Positions 1 through 11,614 of a stretch of 64,000 nt of DNA are shown piece after piece. A program made the translations under genes and the position numbers. Under the pieces are notes generated by a model that saw nothing but the letters and a program-made list of their open reading frames with translations, made no database searches and was not told the origin of the DNA. Position 1 is the first letter of the stretch, and the number at the start of each line of letters is the position of its first letter. Origin of the DNA: Leucogyrophana mollusca (taxonomy: Eukaryota > Basidiomycota > Agaricomycetes > Boletales); contig MU266427.1 in the NCBI GenBank assembly GCA_021014945.1, positions 1-64,000 on the forward strand, written 5' to 3'.

Positions 1-22
1 GTCCCCTTCGGGGTGACATACG

Positions 23-54
<32 letters not shown>

Positions 55-125
55 GGCCCCTGCACAAGGATGACACGCTTTCCCGGAGTGGTAGACCTAC
101 GGGTCTCAATATTTATTGCTTTTTT
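1..125 (+). ncRNA. U6: U6 spliceosomal snRNA
   Basis: U6 is the catalytic RNA of the spliceosome. The window opens with a 5' stem-loop (GTCCCC/GGGG), followed by the invariant U6 core: AAATTGGAACGATACAGAGA, the ACAGAGA box at 38-44, the AGC triad at 50-52, then the ATGGCCCCTGC block and GATGACACGC, which starts the internal stem-loop. A T6 run at 120-125 is a plausible Pol III terminator, and a small AGACC/GGTCT hairpin lies just before it. The exact 3' end is inferred from the T run. The 5' end coincides with the window edge, so upstream promoter elements cannot be seen. Confidence 0.93.
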
Positions 126-204
126 GTCCAGAGTTAGAGTTAGATCCCAGCAGCGTCATCGAGCCAACTGCCGCTACTGTTCACTTGCTGATCACCACAA
201 CTTC

Positions 205-356
205 CAGTGCGTTTCGGAACGTTGTAGCGATCCGGACTTTTTCCAACCTATTTTTTTTTGACTTGGTAGTTCGGCACCCCTCGGCACAACAACCCTCAGT
301 TCGATGTCCGATATATTGCCAAAAATGGAGGCGCTAACAACGTTCCGAAACGCACT
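205..356. repeat. 25-bp inverted repeat around ~100 bp
   Basis: Arms at 205-229 and 332-356 are reverse complements (core GCGTTTCGGAACGTTGT) with a one-base insertion in the right arm. About 100 bp of AT-rich sequence separates them. The element starts 80 bp downstream of the U6 terminator. It has no coding content and could be a small MITE-like remnant or a structured transcript. Confidence 0.7.
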
Positions 357-861
357 GTTATACGAGCATGTGTCGAAGGTGCCGTCGGGGACAGGCGCCT
401 GCTCGGGGAGCATGTATCGACGATGTATTAAAGTGACTTCGTATCTCTCGCGACTGCCTCGATTGATTGCTGGGGCTCATTTAACCATCGACATCCACGT
501 GAGATGATATTCAACTAAGGTGTCGGCCGAGGACCAAAAAAACTATTGCTGCGTATATTTCGTTTGCAAAACGACCTGACTGACGACCATGTAAGTTGAC
601 GTGCGACGATACGTAGATTGTAAGTACTTGCACAAAACACCAAAAGAAGAGGCATCGTTGATTAAGGTATATGTATGTAGATATGAAGATCCCGGTCTAC
701 GGGTATCTGACACAAGAATGAGACGAAGATGGAGGGGTAAGGGACGATGCAAGATACAGTGGAGGTGGGCGCGAACGTGAGACAAAGTGCGGGCATGAGA
801 TCAAGAGTCAAAGTGACACGATCACCTCTAAGTCAAATCAGAAACGTCTGCAGATATGCAG
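357..861. other. Intergenic, no gene recognised
   Basis: About 500 bp between the inverted repeat and the stop codon of the kelch gene. Only short, low-quality reading frames are present on both strands. It probably includes the 3' UTR of the kelch gene. Confidence 0.5.
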
Positions 862-2610
862 TTATACGTCGACTCTGAAACTCATGACTTGCGGGAGATA
901 AGCAGCACCGGCCAGGTCGAGGATGTGCACGTCGTCGAACACGTCGTGTCCATTGAACTGCGGGTGCCCTCTGTCAGCGCGGAAAGACAGACCATGCAAA
1001 ACGATTGGGCTTACCCCGCCAAAGACAAACAGTCTGCTGTCAGCAATGATTGTGACATGGTAACCGCGCGGGGAAGGTGGCTTGCCGCGAATTACGCGAG
1101 GCTCGTATTGTAGAGAGACTGCTGAGTGGGATGGGTGGGGGGTATGCAAATGAGCACCTAACGAACACCAAAGGAAGAGAGAGTACACGTGCCTAGGTTG
1201 TACAGCAGAATATCTGAGCTATACGCGCTCCCATCATGTCCGCCAACGATGAAAAGGTAAGATCCAACCTGTGTGGATGTGTGAGACAACCGACGGTGCG
1301 CGACTTGCAAATTGATCCGCGTCCATATCAACGAGTCTGGACGGGGTGCATAAGCGGCTTAATTGTCCTGTGTCGCGTCGGATCATACTCACCGAGGTTA
1401 AGACACCACACGTCAGAGAAGCATTCCCGCCCATCGCTCCCGCCGATGACGATCATAACATTCCCTACGAGGTTCGCAGTATGGTATCCCCGTGGCGCAG
1501 GAGGCTCTCCCCGAGTGCGGACCTGCTCCCACCGCATTCGATCGATCGGCACACCTACATCGAGAGTCCAAAGATCATTCAACGCCGTCAACCCATTACC
1601 ACCTCCAAACACCCAAATTTTGTTTTGGTACAGCACAGCAGTGTGTGCGCGTCGTGGCGCTGGGCGCTCTTTCTCGCCAAAGTTGGGAACAATCCAGCGG
1701 CGAGTGGTAGTGTCTAGGATGTAGGTAGTGTCATAGTAAACGGGTCCTTGTCCTCCACCAAATATAACGATCTTGCGATCGACCAAGGTGGCCGTATGGG
1801 CGCGACACGGCGGAGGGATATCGCCAAGCATCTCCGGATGAGACCACTGCATAGTTTCTATGGCACGATGAGAAAGCTTGTACAGGTGATGTCACAGCTA
1901 CACTCACCTGTATCGAAGCAGTATACGTCCTTCCAGCAGCCCTTGTCGTCGCAGCCACCGAAAAGCCACGCGACGCTGTCTACGAGAGTAACAGTATGAG
2001 CGCGCATATTCCGCATGGGAAGTGTGCCATGCACAGGAGCCTTGCTCCAGTACATATTCGTCGCCGGGGCCGACTCAACATCATCGGCGTGCGGGAGACG
2101 CGGGGTAAGGCGAATGCGCTGTTCCTTCCCCTTGGGATATTTTCCATCTTTTGCCGACGGACTAGCGGGTCGGCGTTTTGGTGCTGCCGCAGAGATGCTA
2201 GCGGTGTCGCTTGCTACACGCGCCTGGCGGTCCGCGCTTGGCCGCAGGCTAGACGGTTTTCTCGAGGCGGTTGCACGTGGAGTGCCCGGAGCTGATATCG
2301 TAGTAGGAGAGCTTACCGCTGCAGCCGCAGCCGATGGTGCGGGTGCAGTTGCATACTGCGATGCATTGAACGTCGACGTCGACGCTGTTGCCTGGTGGGT
2401 TGGGTGTAAGTAAGGCGAGCGAGGATGAACGTTGCTGGGTAATGTCGGTGTCGATATAGAGCCCCGCCCGACGTCGTCGTGGACATCGCTGTATGATGAA
2501 GTCCTGCTCATCGCGGCGTCGGCGCCCATAATGCTCTCGGCTTCGTCGTCGTCGTCGTCGACGTCGCTGAAGAGCAGACTCAAGTCTCGGCTGGGGCCAA
2601 CAACCGCCAT
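862..2610 (-). CDS. Kelch-repeat beta-propeller protein
   Basis: Five exons fit by frame: 2610-1908, 1857-1393, 1336-1187, 1118-1015 and 957-862. The exon 3/4 junction is the least certain. The N-terminal ~150 residues are Asp-, Ser- and Pro-rich and probably disordered. The rest is about six kelch repeats with the usual RxxHT...VFGG...DVWCL pattern, for example RAHTATLVDRKIVIFGGG and RGYHTANLVGNVMIVIGGSDG. Kelch propellers are protein-interaction scaffolds; fungal relatives include Tea1-, Kel1- and Ral2-like polarity and signalling proteins, but no BTB or coiled coil is present to choose among them. A donor-like GGTAAGTAG near 2698 and an acceptor just before the ATG suggest a 5' leader intron. 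The repeats join perfectly across every intron, so the gene looks intact. Confidence 0.88.
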
Positions 2611-3151
2611 CGCTTCGGAATCTGAGGAGCGTGGGAAAGTGAAGTGCTTTATTGTTCGGATGCTCCCAACTTGGAAATCAAACAGATGAACTACTTACCC
2701 TTGATTTATAGCTAACAGTTGCAGTAGTCAACCCGCAGTTTATGACGAGCACCCCAGCTGGAGTCGATGTTCGGTGAGGTCCTTTTGGATGTTCAGTGAG
2801 TTTTCAATAGATATAACTGTACGCCATTTACCATTCGTGAACATGTCCAATGTTTTTTTGGCTCAAAATTGCTCTGGAAAGTCTCCCGAGGAATCCTAAG
2901 AACGAATGGCATTTGAGGGCTGAGGCAGACTTTGATCAACATATGCCATCAACTCAATGCTTCAGAATTACAGCAATCATCGTTGTCGTGTTTCCCGAGT
3001 TGAAATACATTTACCTATGACGGAGGTTTACATAGACTGAGCTCACCTGCTCCACTAAAGTCTCCAACCTGAACCACAGCAGTACATAAAAAGGTGAGCG
3101 GTCCTGTTCCTAAAATCCCTGTCAATATACCTAGACAGACTTCAACCCACG

Positions 3152-4020
3152 ATGTATAGCTCTGACGAATCTCCCGCCCCCGACGCTGGGCTCATCACGA
3201 CAGTCAGTCATGAAAAGACGACGGTGACAGTTGGTACGAGCGTAACGGGTGCGCCTTAAAACACTATCTAGAGAAGGTTCACTCAATACTAGAAGATACA
3301 GGCACCCCTCCCTTGTCCGCTTCCGAAGCTCTCGATTTGAACAGTATAAGTGAAAGTAAGACTGTTGCGCAATGTCTCATATCATATCTGACATATCACT
3401 AGCGGATGCGCGTCGGCTGATGTCCAAAGAGCACAAGGCCCTCGGGCACCGCCCGCCACCTGGATCACTCGCCGCACAAGCACAGGCCGCCGCCGCTCGA
3501 CACCCACAGGGCACAGGCGGGCGAGCTGATTCAGACGTGCTCACACTAGCCGCGCTCAGCGATGCCGACCGCATTGGGTACGTAAAGCCATAGCAGATTC
3601 GACCTCCAGCGCTTACCCTCTGGGTCGTAGCCAACGAGGTGCGACGGGTGCTACACAAAGCGTAGATCTCGACAATATTGGGGAAGGTCGGCGGAAACTT
3701 CGTGGCCCTTGTTCAATAAGACTGCTCACCATACCCCTTTACCAGCCGAAGCCCGAAAACTTGTATCAATCGAGCATCGCGCTCTGGGCTACAACCCCCC
3801 TCGCGGCTCGCTCGCCGCCGAGGCCCAGCGGGCGGCAGCAAAACACCCGTCTGCAGGTGGTCAGCTGGATGACAGTACCCTTACCCAGGCTGCATTGAAT
3901 GACGCTATAGACGTCGAGGATCGCCAGCAGCAGGTAAGAGGAGCAGGGAGAGGCGGTAGTGGGAGCCCTGGCGTTGAAATGAATGTAGGTCTCGCGGAGG
4001 AAATTTTTTCGGGACCTTGA
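3152..4020 (+). CDS. Seed maturation protein (SMP) domain protein, two repeats
   Basis: Exons inferred at 3152-3233, 3302-3355, 3403-3577, 3631-3686 and 3746-4020. The product begins MYSSDESPAPDAGL and carries two copies of the SMP (LEA-type) signature: RRLMSKEHKALGHRPPPGSL followed by an Ala-rich AAQAQAAAARHP run, and RKLVSIEHRALGYNPPRGSL followed by AAEAQRAAAKHP. SMP proteins are hydrophilic and linked to desiccation tolerance in plants; fungal members are widespread but poorly characterised. The fourth intron (3687-3745) is required to keep the second repeat in frame. The tail after residues DVEDRQQQ is read through a possible donor (GTAAGAG) and may be spliced differently, so the C-terminus is the least certain part. 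Confidence 0.8.
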
Positions 4021-4399
4021 GTTAATCTACCTTGAAGCCATGCTACCAATTAGATCTTGTGTAAGAACCCATAAATATAAGACAGTCGCGGTTATGAATT
4101 AATACCAATCGACACCGAGCCGGGGCTTGCGATAAACAGAACTTACACATTGAGAAGTGACCTCTACTTTCAGACGCGGGGACATTATTCTCAATAGTTG
4201 AGCAAGCAGCCAGGAAGTCATCTGGTAAGATCATATTGGGTCTACAAGTTACACTACGTGCGCAACAGTGCGCCTGGTAAATAGCTGGAAAGCAAGTCTC
4301 AAACCTTGATTTTACACGAACGGAGAGGACGGAAACCTATCAGGTCTAATTGTACAGATATTGCGTGAGAAACACTAGCCAGGGTAACGACGGGAACTT

Positions 4400-7385
4400 T
4401 CAACGGCGCAGCTCAGGAGAAGCGCGCGGAAGGATAGCTGGCGCCCTACGGCCTCCAGGGGAGTCAAAGGCAGTAGGCGAAGAGTATGGAGCCGCGTTCA
4501 ATGGGAAAACAGGGCGGTCAGGTCCTGCTCTAGGGGTCGAAATGAGGGGGGAGTTATCGACCCCCCACTTGTTATCTAGGACCTTGTCAATGCCTCCAAG
4601 GAGAATCTTTAACATGTACTCTGCATCAAACGTCTGGCCTGGGAGGAAGGGTGTCGTGTCGACAATGTCCTATTTGCATGCCATGAATTAGAAGTCAGGG
4701 GGAGGGTGAAATACGATAATTACCTTGATCCTAAATTCCTTGGCAAGCTGATCATCAAGCAGACGCAGCGCACTCGCAGCATCCGGGTCATCGCCGATCT
4801 GCACAAACTGGATACCAAATTTGGCCTGCTCGATGTTATGCCTGTCCAGGCGGCGCGCAGCTTCAACAATCCTGGCTGGTAGATCCTGGTGATCAGCTAT
4901 GTAGATGCCCCTCAGTGATTTATATTACATATGAGATAAAGCGAGACGTACTTGCAACACCATCAGTGATAACGATGATGTGGATCGGCTCGTGCTTGAG
5001 ATGTTTGGCCTCGAGGAATGGGAGATAATGGTTTATCATCTCCCTCAACTTGAAGGCAGTAGGTGTATCCGGGCCTGCACCAGTTCTGTAAGCCAACAGA
5101 TAGACGGTATGAATAGATTATGCGAACCGTAGGGTCTAACAGAATCAAAGATATCCTCCACCTCACGCTTTGTCTAAGGTCCATGAAATAAATACTCTGG
5201 TGCACGGCAGACGTGTTGCAACGGACTATACCTTGACATTGGAGTGGAACGCAGTCTGGTGCAAGAAGAAGAGATCGATCCCCTTCGACCCGTATGTGCT
5301 GACCAGGTCCGCGACTTCAGCGAGGGCCTGGCGTGCCTGAGTCCAGCGATCACCATCTGCCATCTGCCATAGAGTCAGTTGGTACCGTGGCCACCGCCCA
5401 GCGCATCACTTACAGAAAACGAGTCATCGACAAGTATAACGGTCTTTACGTCCCTGTTCACGAGTCGTCAGTTTCATGGAGGTGAGTGGGGGTCAAATAC
5501 GAACGCAAGGCGACTAAGCCCTTCCGTCTGGCGCCCTTGAAGACTTGTTGCCAGGGCTGGAACCAGAGGCTGCGGAGCCCTCAAGCCATTGTCGAGGTCC
5601 TTGTTGATGCTGCCAAGGAGAATCTTCAACATGTACTCCGTGTCAAATGCGCCCTGACTTGAGTTGAAGGGTGTTGCATCGACGATGTCCTATTCGCATA
5701 CAATGAACAAGACGGGGGCGGATAACGATAAACACCACACTTGCCCTGATATTGTATCGTTCAGCAAGGCCATCGTCGAGTTCATTGAGCGCGTCTGCGG
5801 CCTCTGCATCATCCCCTATCTGCACGAACTGGATACCAAACATCTCCTCCCCGATCTTGTGGTTCTCCAGACGATGAGCGGCTTCGACTATCCTGGCTGG
5901 CAGGTCCTCGTGGTCGGCTGGTTAGATAGTCCTCAGCGGTCGGTCAGGTCTAGAAAAGTTCCAGACGTACTTGCGACACCATCAGTGAGAACAATGACGG
6001 TGATAGGCTCGTGGGTTGAATTCTTAGCCTCGAGGAAGGGGAGATAATGATTGATGATCTGCTCCAACTTGAAAGCAGTAGGCGTGTCCTCGCCTGCGGG
6101 GAGTCTATAAGCTATACGATGGATAATCAGAGCAGACTACAAACCGTTAGGCACTGTATGGTCGAAAATACTCTCGACCTCCCGCTTCGTCTGAGTTCCA
6201 TCTCATAAGTCACATAATATGCGAGACGTGTCATATTGAACGATACCTTGAGATTCGGCTCATAACCGTCCTGGTGTAGGAAGAAGAGATCGATGCCCTT
6301 CGAGCCGTATTTGTTGGCCAGATCGACAACGCCACCAAGAGCCTCACGAGCTTGGGCCCACAGAGTACCTTCCATCTTTGAGAGCGTATCAGTCCATGCG
6401 ATAGTCAATGACCGTCATAACTCACGGAGAAGGAGTCATCTACGAGGATAACGGTCTTGATTCTCCTATCAGAATTCCAGGAACCGTTAGCATGACGGCA
6501 GCTCATTGACGACTTAGGTACATACGCGAGGCGCTTTAGCCCCTCCTCTCGCGGGTTGTTCACCTTGTCTGGAATAACGCGGGAGATGTCCTCGACACGC
6601 AGGGTCTGGGTTTGTTGACGGTGACATGTCAAGTGCTCAGAAAACTGAGAATGCTGCTGAGTGAGGACCACTGTCCCTTGCGAGTAGTTACAGTGGGACT
6701 TTGGCTGTTCGGAGATACCCCATCTGAGCTGCGAAGCACAGACTAGGACTTCGTATTTGCTGATCTTCAGAGCCGCGGAAAGGATCAGCGAGCAGTATTT
6801 CTCTCAACGAGCTTAGGACATACTGGCCGGTCTCGACCTCCGTAACTGATAAGGGCACTACCGCCTAGCTGGGGACCGGCTTTGCCGATGTCTATATGGT
6901 GCAAAGGTGATATCAGTAAATTTATGAATAGGGAGCAGCGGGATCCTCACGTAGTTCTCCCTGGATGGACTTATGTCAGCCAGAGACATGAACAATAACC
7001 AGGAAGCACACCTCAATAAGCGCACGTGCAATGAATAACGGATTGCCACTGCGATCATGCTCGAAAGGGACTGCGTTAGCGGGGATCTGGTTATCCTCCA
7101 CCAGTATCTAAAAGAGCCTCAGGATCCCACCACATAGGAAGATGAGAGGGGTGGAACGCCCACCCAAATCAACGGCAGGGGGGACCCGTTCTTCTTGAAG
7201 AGCTCCGTACTCTCCCTCGCGGCTGCCAACCACTGTTGTGGCTGCAGCCTGGCGTGATGAGGACCCTCAGTGGTGCCAGAGCGTGCTGGGGTAGCAGGAC
7301 GATTGCGCTTGGATTCTGTGGTAATGGAAGTAAATGACGAGGAGTGAGACAGCGAGTGCGCGTTGTATTGAAGAGTAGTGTGCAT
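4400..7385 (-). CDS. DM9 (DUF3421) protein with two tandem vWA domains
   Basis: The protein starts MHTTLQYNAHSLSHSSS and has a Ser/Thr-rich N-terminus, then QQWLAAARESTELFKKNG, then a DM9/DUF3421 domain: IPANAVPFEHDRSGNPLFIA, GKAGPQLGGSALISYGGRDR, SKYEVLVCASQLRWG. vWA domain 1 (about 6480-5600) has the MIDAS motif DDSFS joined by splicing to MEGTLWAQAREALGG, then ANKYGSKGIDLFFLHQDGY, VIVLTDGVA and MFGIQFVQIGDDAEAA. A 35-residue linker runs in frame into vWA domain 2 (about 5440-4480): DDSFS/MADGDRWTQARQALAE, ITDGVA, KFGIQFVQIGDDPDAA. Introns are ~50-65 nt. Each vWA domain is entered through a phase-2 intron whose donor follows the codon for the Ala in RLA. DM9 domains bind mannose in some animals; vWA domains bind partners through a metal ion. 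The role in fungi is unknown. A paralogue with only one vWA lies at 28949-30995. Confidence 0.85.
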
Positions 7386-8439
7386 CGTAAGGGAAGTGGC
7401 TTTATTCTGCGCTGAGCAGCTCCGGCATAAAGGTTGTGCTTTTATACGATACTGGAAAACCATGTATCCACATAAGGAATATCGACAACACCCATACGAG
7501 AAGGTGCCCAAGGTCTGTAAACCGTTAGCTTGCCCAATGGCCATTGATAGACGTTCATCTGCCACACTGTTGAAACAAAACGTGGCTTCCTGCGGCGCTA
7601 GACAACATGCAGCTGTCGCGAAGCACCCCCGAGATTGGCAGCGGAGAGTCGCAGGTGGCGCATGAACAACATACCAAACGGCTAAACGACGCACTGAGAT
7701 ATCCCCCTGAAAGAATGGAAGGTTTAGACACACGAGGCCGCCGTGATTGGTGGACGATCAGTGTTGAGAAGGATGACGCGTGTTCCCCGCAGGCAGGATG
7801 CCTTTCATTTCGGACGGAATAGGTGTGGCAAATTACCCCGTTAAAATAGATCGATACCACCATTGGACGGATCGTTAAACACTACCTTCGGCGAGCAAAG
7901 TGCAATCAAAAGATGGACACTTGACGGTGGCGGCTATCGGTGCTATCGAGGTGATCAGATTATCCCATCCAAGGTTACGAGTGGAGAGATTTGACGCACA
8001 TATTGCAAAGTATTTCCAACACCATCGAACGGATATCCTCAAGGCCACCACGCAGCTTGATTCTCGTCACGGGTGAAGTACCTGGATGAGGGGTTCCTTG
8101 AATCAGATGATCACTTTAGCAGGACGCCTCGAGGTCGTATAAAAATTTACCACAGCGAGGGCATGTTATCGGGGGGACACGGAAGTTATCCAGAGTGAAG
8201 TCGTCAAAACTTGTACCACAACGGAGTAACCTCACGTACCCCTCTCTGCCTAGCACAATTACGATAATAATCAACCGATGTAGACTCAGAGGAATGGCGG
8301 ACCTAGATAACAGGTCGAGCTGTAGAGTGCAGCCTCAACTGGCCGCAACCTCTCGACACACGATAGAAGATCTCCTACCTGAATATCCAACTCGATAATG
8401 AAAATTTAAGTCATACTCGCGTCAACCTTATCAGGTTAA
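7386..8439. other. Gene-poor stretch, nothing recognised
   Basis: Upstream of the DM9/vWA gene. Open frames on both strands are short, start with rare or unsupported codons, and give no recognisable domain. It probably holds the promoter of the minus-strand gene. Confidence 0.45.
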
Positions 8440-8990
8440 GAGGCCATCGGCGCCGGTTCAGCACCCCTAGGTATGTTGATACCCACCCCCAGGTGCTCGG
8501 CGTTTCGTGTGATTGCTGGACACGGGATTGCGATGATAGCGCACAACCTCGTGTCCGCAGTAGTGGACAAGTGTGTGGAGAGAATCAACTTGAGTATGCC
8601 CTGGTTCAGAAGCGGATCAAGAGGCAAGACGATCGAGAGAGCATAAAAGATATCACATTTTCTCAGCAGCCTCGCGACGGGTGGCAAATGGGCGCTAAAC
8701 CACCTATAGAATGCGACGATCGTCGATAAATAGACGATATCGTCACAAGTATACCATCAGATAGGATGACGACAAGGTAGCACGGATCGCGGGCTACACG
8801 CTGAGTTGCTTCTGGAAAAAAATTGGGCCGCATGATGACAGGGCGATTCGGGTCTTGTAAGCCAATGAAGTGACCGTCCCCTGCACGCAGTGATTGAGTA
8901 AGAGAAAAAGACTGAAAAACACCCAGAACACACCAGTACCACCAACCACCGAGAGGTTATTTCCGTTGCTAGCTGTTTTTGACATTTGGG
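8440..8990 (-). pseudogene. Probable decayed multi-pass membrane protein gene
   Basis: On the minus strand, a short exon with a hydrophobic stretch (VFWVFFSLFLLLNHCV) leads through an apparent acceptor to GDGHFIGLQDPNRPVIMRPN, then EATQRVARDPCYLVVILSDG. The continuation, IVAFYRWFSAHLPPVARLL followed by YALSIVLPLDPLLNQGILKL, is in a different frame with no intron that restores phase. The coherent codon content in two frames separated by one base suggests a frameshifted gene. I do not recognise the family. Confidence 0.3.
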
Positions 8991-11614
8991 AGAGCAGAAA
9001 GCATTTTGTAGGTGCTAACTCTGCACCAATCCGTCGAACCGGAACGAAAGCGTGAAAACGCCTTCAGAAGGGAAGATGTCAGTCATTGAACACACAAGAA
9101 AAGCCAGACATGTCCAGGTTACTGCAACACAGGTCTTTCCAAGAGCCTTGCCCATTGCCAAAGCCTTCCAGCCTCAGGATTTCCGAATGACCCGGTCAGT
9201 CGCCAAACATGGACGACTCGGAAACCAAACAAGGAGCCACATCTGACGCGTTTTCTTGACCACCACAACACCACGACCACTAATCTTGTAGAATATGTAC
9301 GATTTTCCAGTCGGCTCTTGACGTGCCATGGACGTGCATAGTTGTGGCTGGAGCCGTAGGATATGTGGAAGAGTGCTTTCACGTAGCGCGGGAGCCAGCC
9401 TCACGTCACCAGTCTCAATTTCGAACTGCGCTCTCCATCCGACAAGGCTTGTGTCTCTTTTCTTTGCGGGTGAGCGGCGAGGTTGCCCCCTTCCTTCCCG
9501 AACTTACCAAAGCACAGGCCTTATTTATCCAACGTAGGCAGGCACTTGGTTCCGACAACCACATCGCATTTTGTACGGGTAGAAGGTCTGGTCAGATGCT
9601 ATGCGTGAGCCGACTACCTTCACGATACTGCTACACATCTGGCGAATGGGATCCCGGAAAGAGATATCTTGATACGGGCAGTGGCAACATGTCGATTTCA
9701 TGATCCTCATCATGAAGTGTCTATGATGCTCATTGTGGCGCGAAAAAGTTATGTTATATGTCTATTTCATCTTGCCGCGTTGATTATCCGCTCTCCGGCC
9801 ACGCCAAGAACGATGGACGTCAGGCTCTTACGACGATACGGTGGCCTTCGTGGGTACTCTGTTCAAATATCGGGCGGACCATGTGTATTAACATGTCATC
9901 GGGGCCCCGCATGATAGAACGGGGGTTCTCCTAAGTAGCTCAGGATCTGTCTTGTGGTAAAGGTATTACGGAGTGCCCTTGTCCGCACGTTTTACTGTAT
10001 CTATCTTCGACTGCTCCGGCTCGCTACGGAATGTGGAATGGAAGCGTTTCGGGACCTTCGGGTGTGTACCACTTCCCACTCCCATTGGCGGAATGCTTAT
10101 TGCCGCGGTAAACTTGCAGCTTACAACCGTGTCAGCCCGAGACACGTGGCGGAGTATCTGGTTTGCACAACTTGAAACATCATGCATCAGGAGCAAGGTC
10201 GTGGGCGTCTTTTTGTTCCCTCACCTTCCCACCACTGGCAGTCTTTCGCACCCTCAGATGTACGTATGTTGACTCTGAAAGAACAATTGCGCTCCATTCC
10301 TCTATCGATACCGGGAGGGCGGCAGTTTGTTCCGTTCACATACGTCGTTGAAGTTGTACGGCAGAACGTGTAAACAGCTGGTCCCTTTGGAAATATTTCT
10401 ACCCGTCTTCATGCGTACACCGAGCCGACGTAATACAGTGTCGGAAGAGTCTATCATCTGACAGCGTGTCCTCGCCTCGCCTACCAGATCTCTAACGTCT
10501 ATCACCTAAAATCGTACTCACCGTTATCGATGTTCCTTACATATCTCTTGCGACCTTGGGGATGAATTTAGATTACACTGATCCGAAGGCACGCCGGTTC
10601 GGCGAGCGTGGAATGACGCATCTGGGGTAGAGAGCCGCGGGACACTCAGCTTGAAAAAATAACAAATGAATCACTATTACTCCGACCCGTCACCACTATA
10701 TTCCTCCTATATACTCTGAGATTTCACAGCCATGATACCTACATTTTCCACTTTCCCCAGCTTGTTCAACTGAACTGCCAGCAACCCATTCGACCCCAAA
10801 CGCCTACTAGTAGCCACGCATTCTGAGGCCTTCATCCGCCGCAGCTGCTTGACGCCGAGAGAACCGATATAAGAGGGATCCCAAAGGAAGGAACCGACCA
10901 CGCAAGATGTGCCACCACGAAGTGTAAGCCATCGTCCCATCCCGCTGTTTGCTGTGCGATGTTCTCATTGACATTCCACTGTAGTGTGGGTGATTACTAC
11001 AGAGGATGCGGTGTCAGTCGTAAGCTCTTGCAACAAGCGCCAACTCTTTCTGATGCTGTGACTCCTCTGGCAGCATTTCCACAGTCGATATTTCACGGGA
11101 GAGGTGTCCGACTGCAACTCTCCAAGATGCAAGACCAGTAAATCCCATATGCACAAGACAGCACCGAATTGCGGATGTCCTCCTGTACGCCTCTATATCA
11201 TGCATTCCACTCGGTTTCTGACTCGAATGACCCACGACAGGTGGTGACGGAGGATCGCCGGGTGCAAAACCTGTATCAAACACCACACCCAGACTGCCAC
11301 CGCCCAAGATAACACGCGAGTATTACCCTTACAATTACACACACAGTGCACATATCTCATGCCCCGCTGTCTACGGCCACCTCAGTTACTCATATCAGTA
11401 TATACCTACAACTTATAGTGCCTCGTTACACAGGTTTATATTAGCATGTACCTGGCTAAGGACCCATCCACACTACTATCCCCACAGCAAGTCGCCCGAA
11501 GCCTGACATGTACAATGGCGACCTACGGGATTGGGGGGCGGGTTGGTTCATGATCACATCTAAGAGTAAAGGTATCTCCAACCTGAAGATCACCAATTGT
11601 CGCCAGACAGCTAC
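8991..11614. other. Gene-poor stretch, nothing recognised
   Basis: About 2.6 kb with no recognisable gene, RNA or repeat. Minus-strand fragments at 9174-9404 and 10707-10940 are open but match no family I can name, and they cannot be joined into a convincing model. The stretch could hold degraded genes. Confidence 0.4.

Noticed and set aside
5440..5660. Two adjacent genes instead of one DM9-vWA-vWA gene
   Set aside because: No stop, no start and no promoter-sized gap between the domains; the linker stays in frame and the entry intron to vWA 2 is spliced in the same phase.
9174..9404. Minus-strand frame with GRGVVVVKKTRQMWLLVWF
   Set aside because: Could not be joined to flanking exons or assigned to any family.
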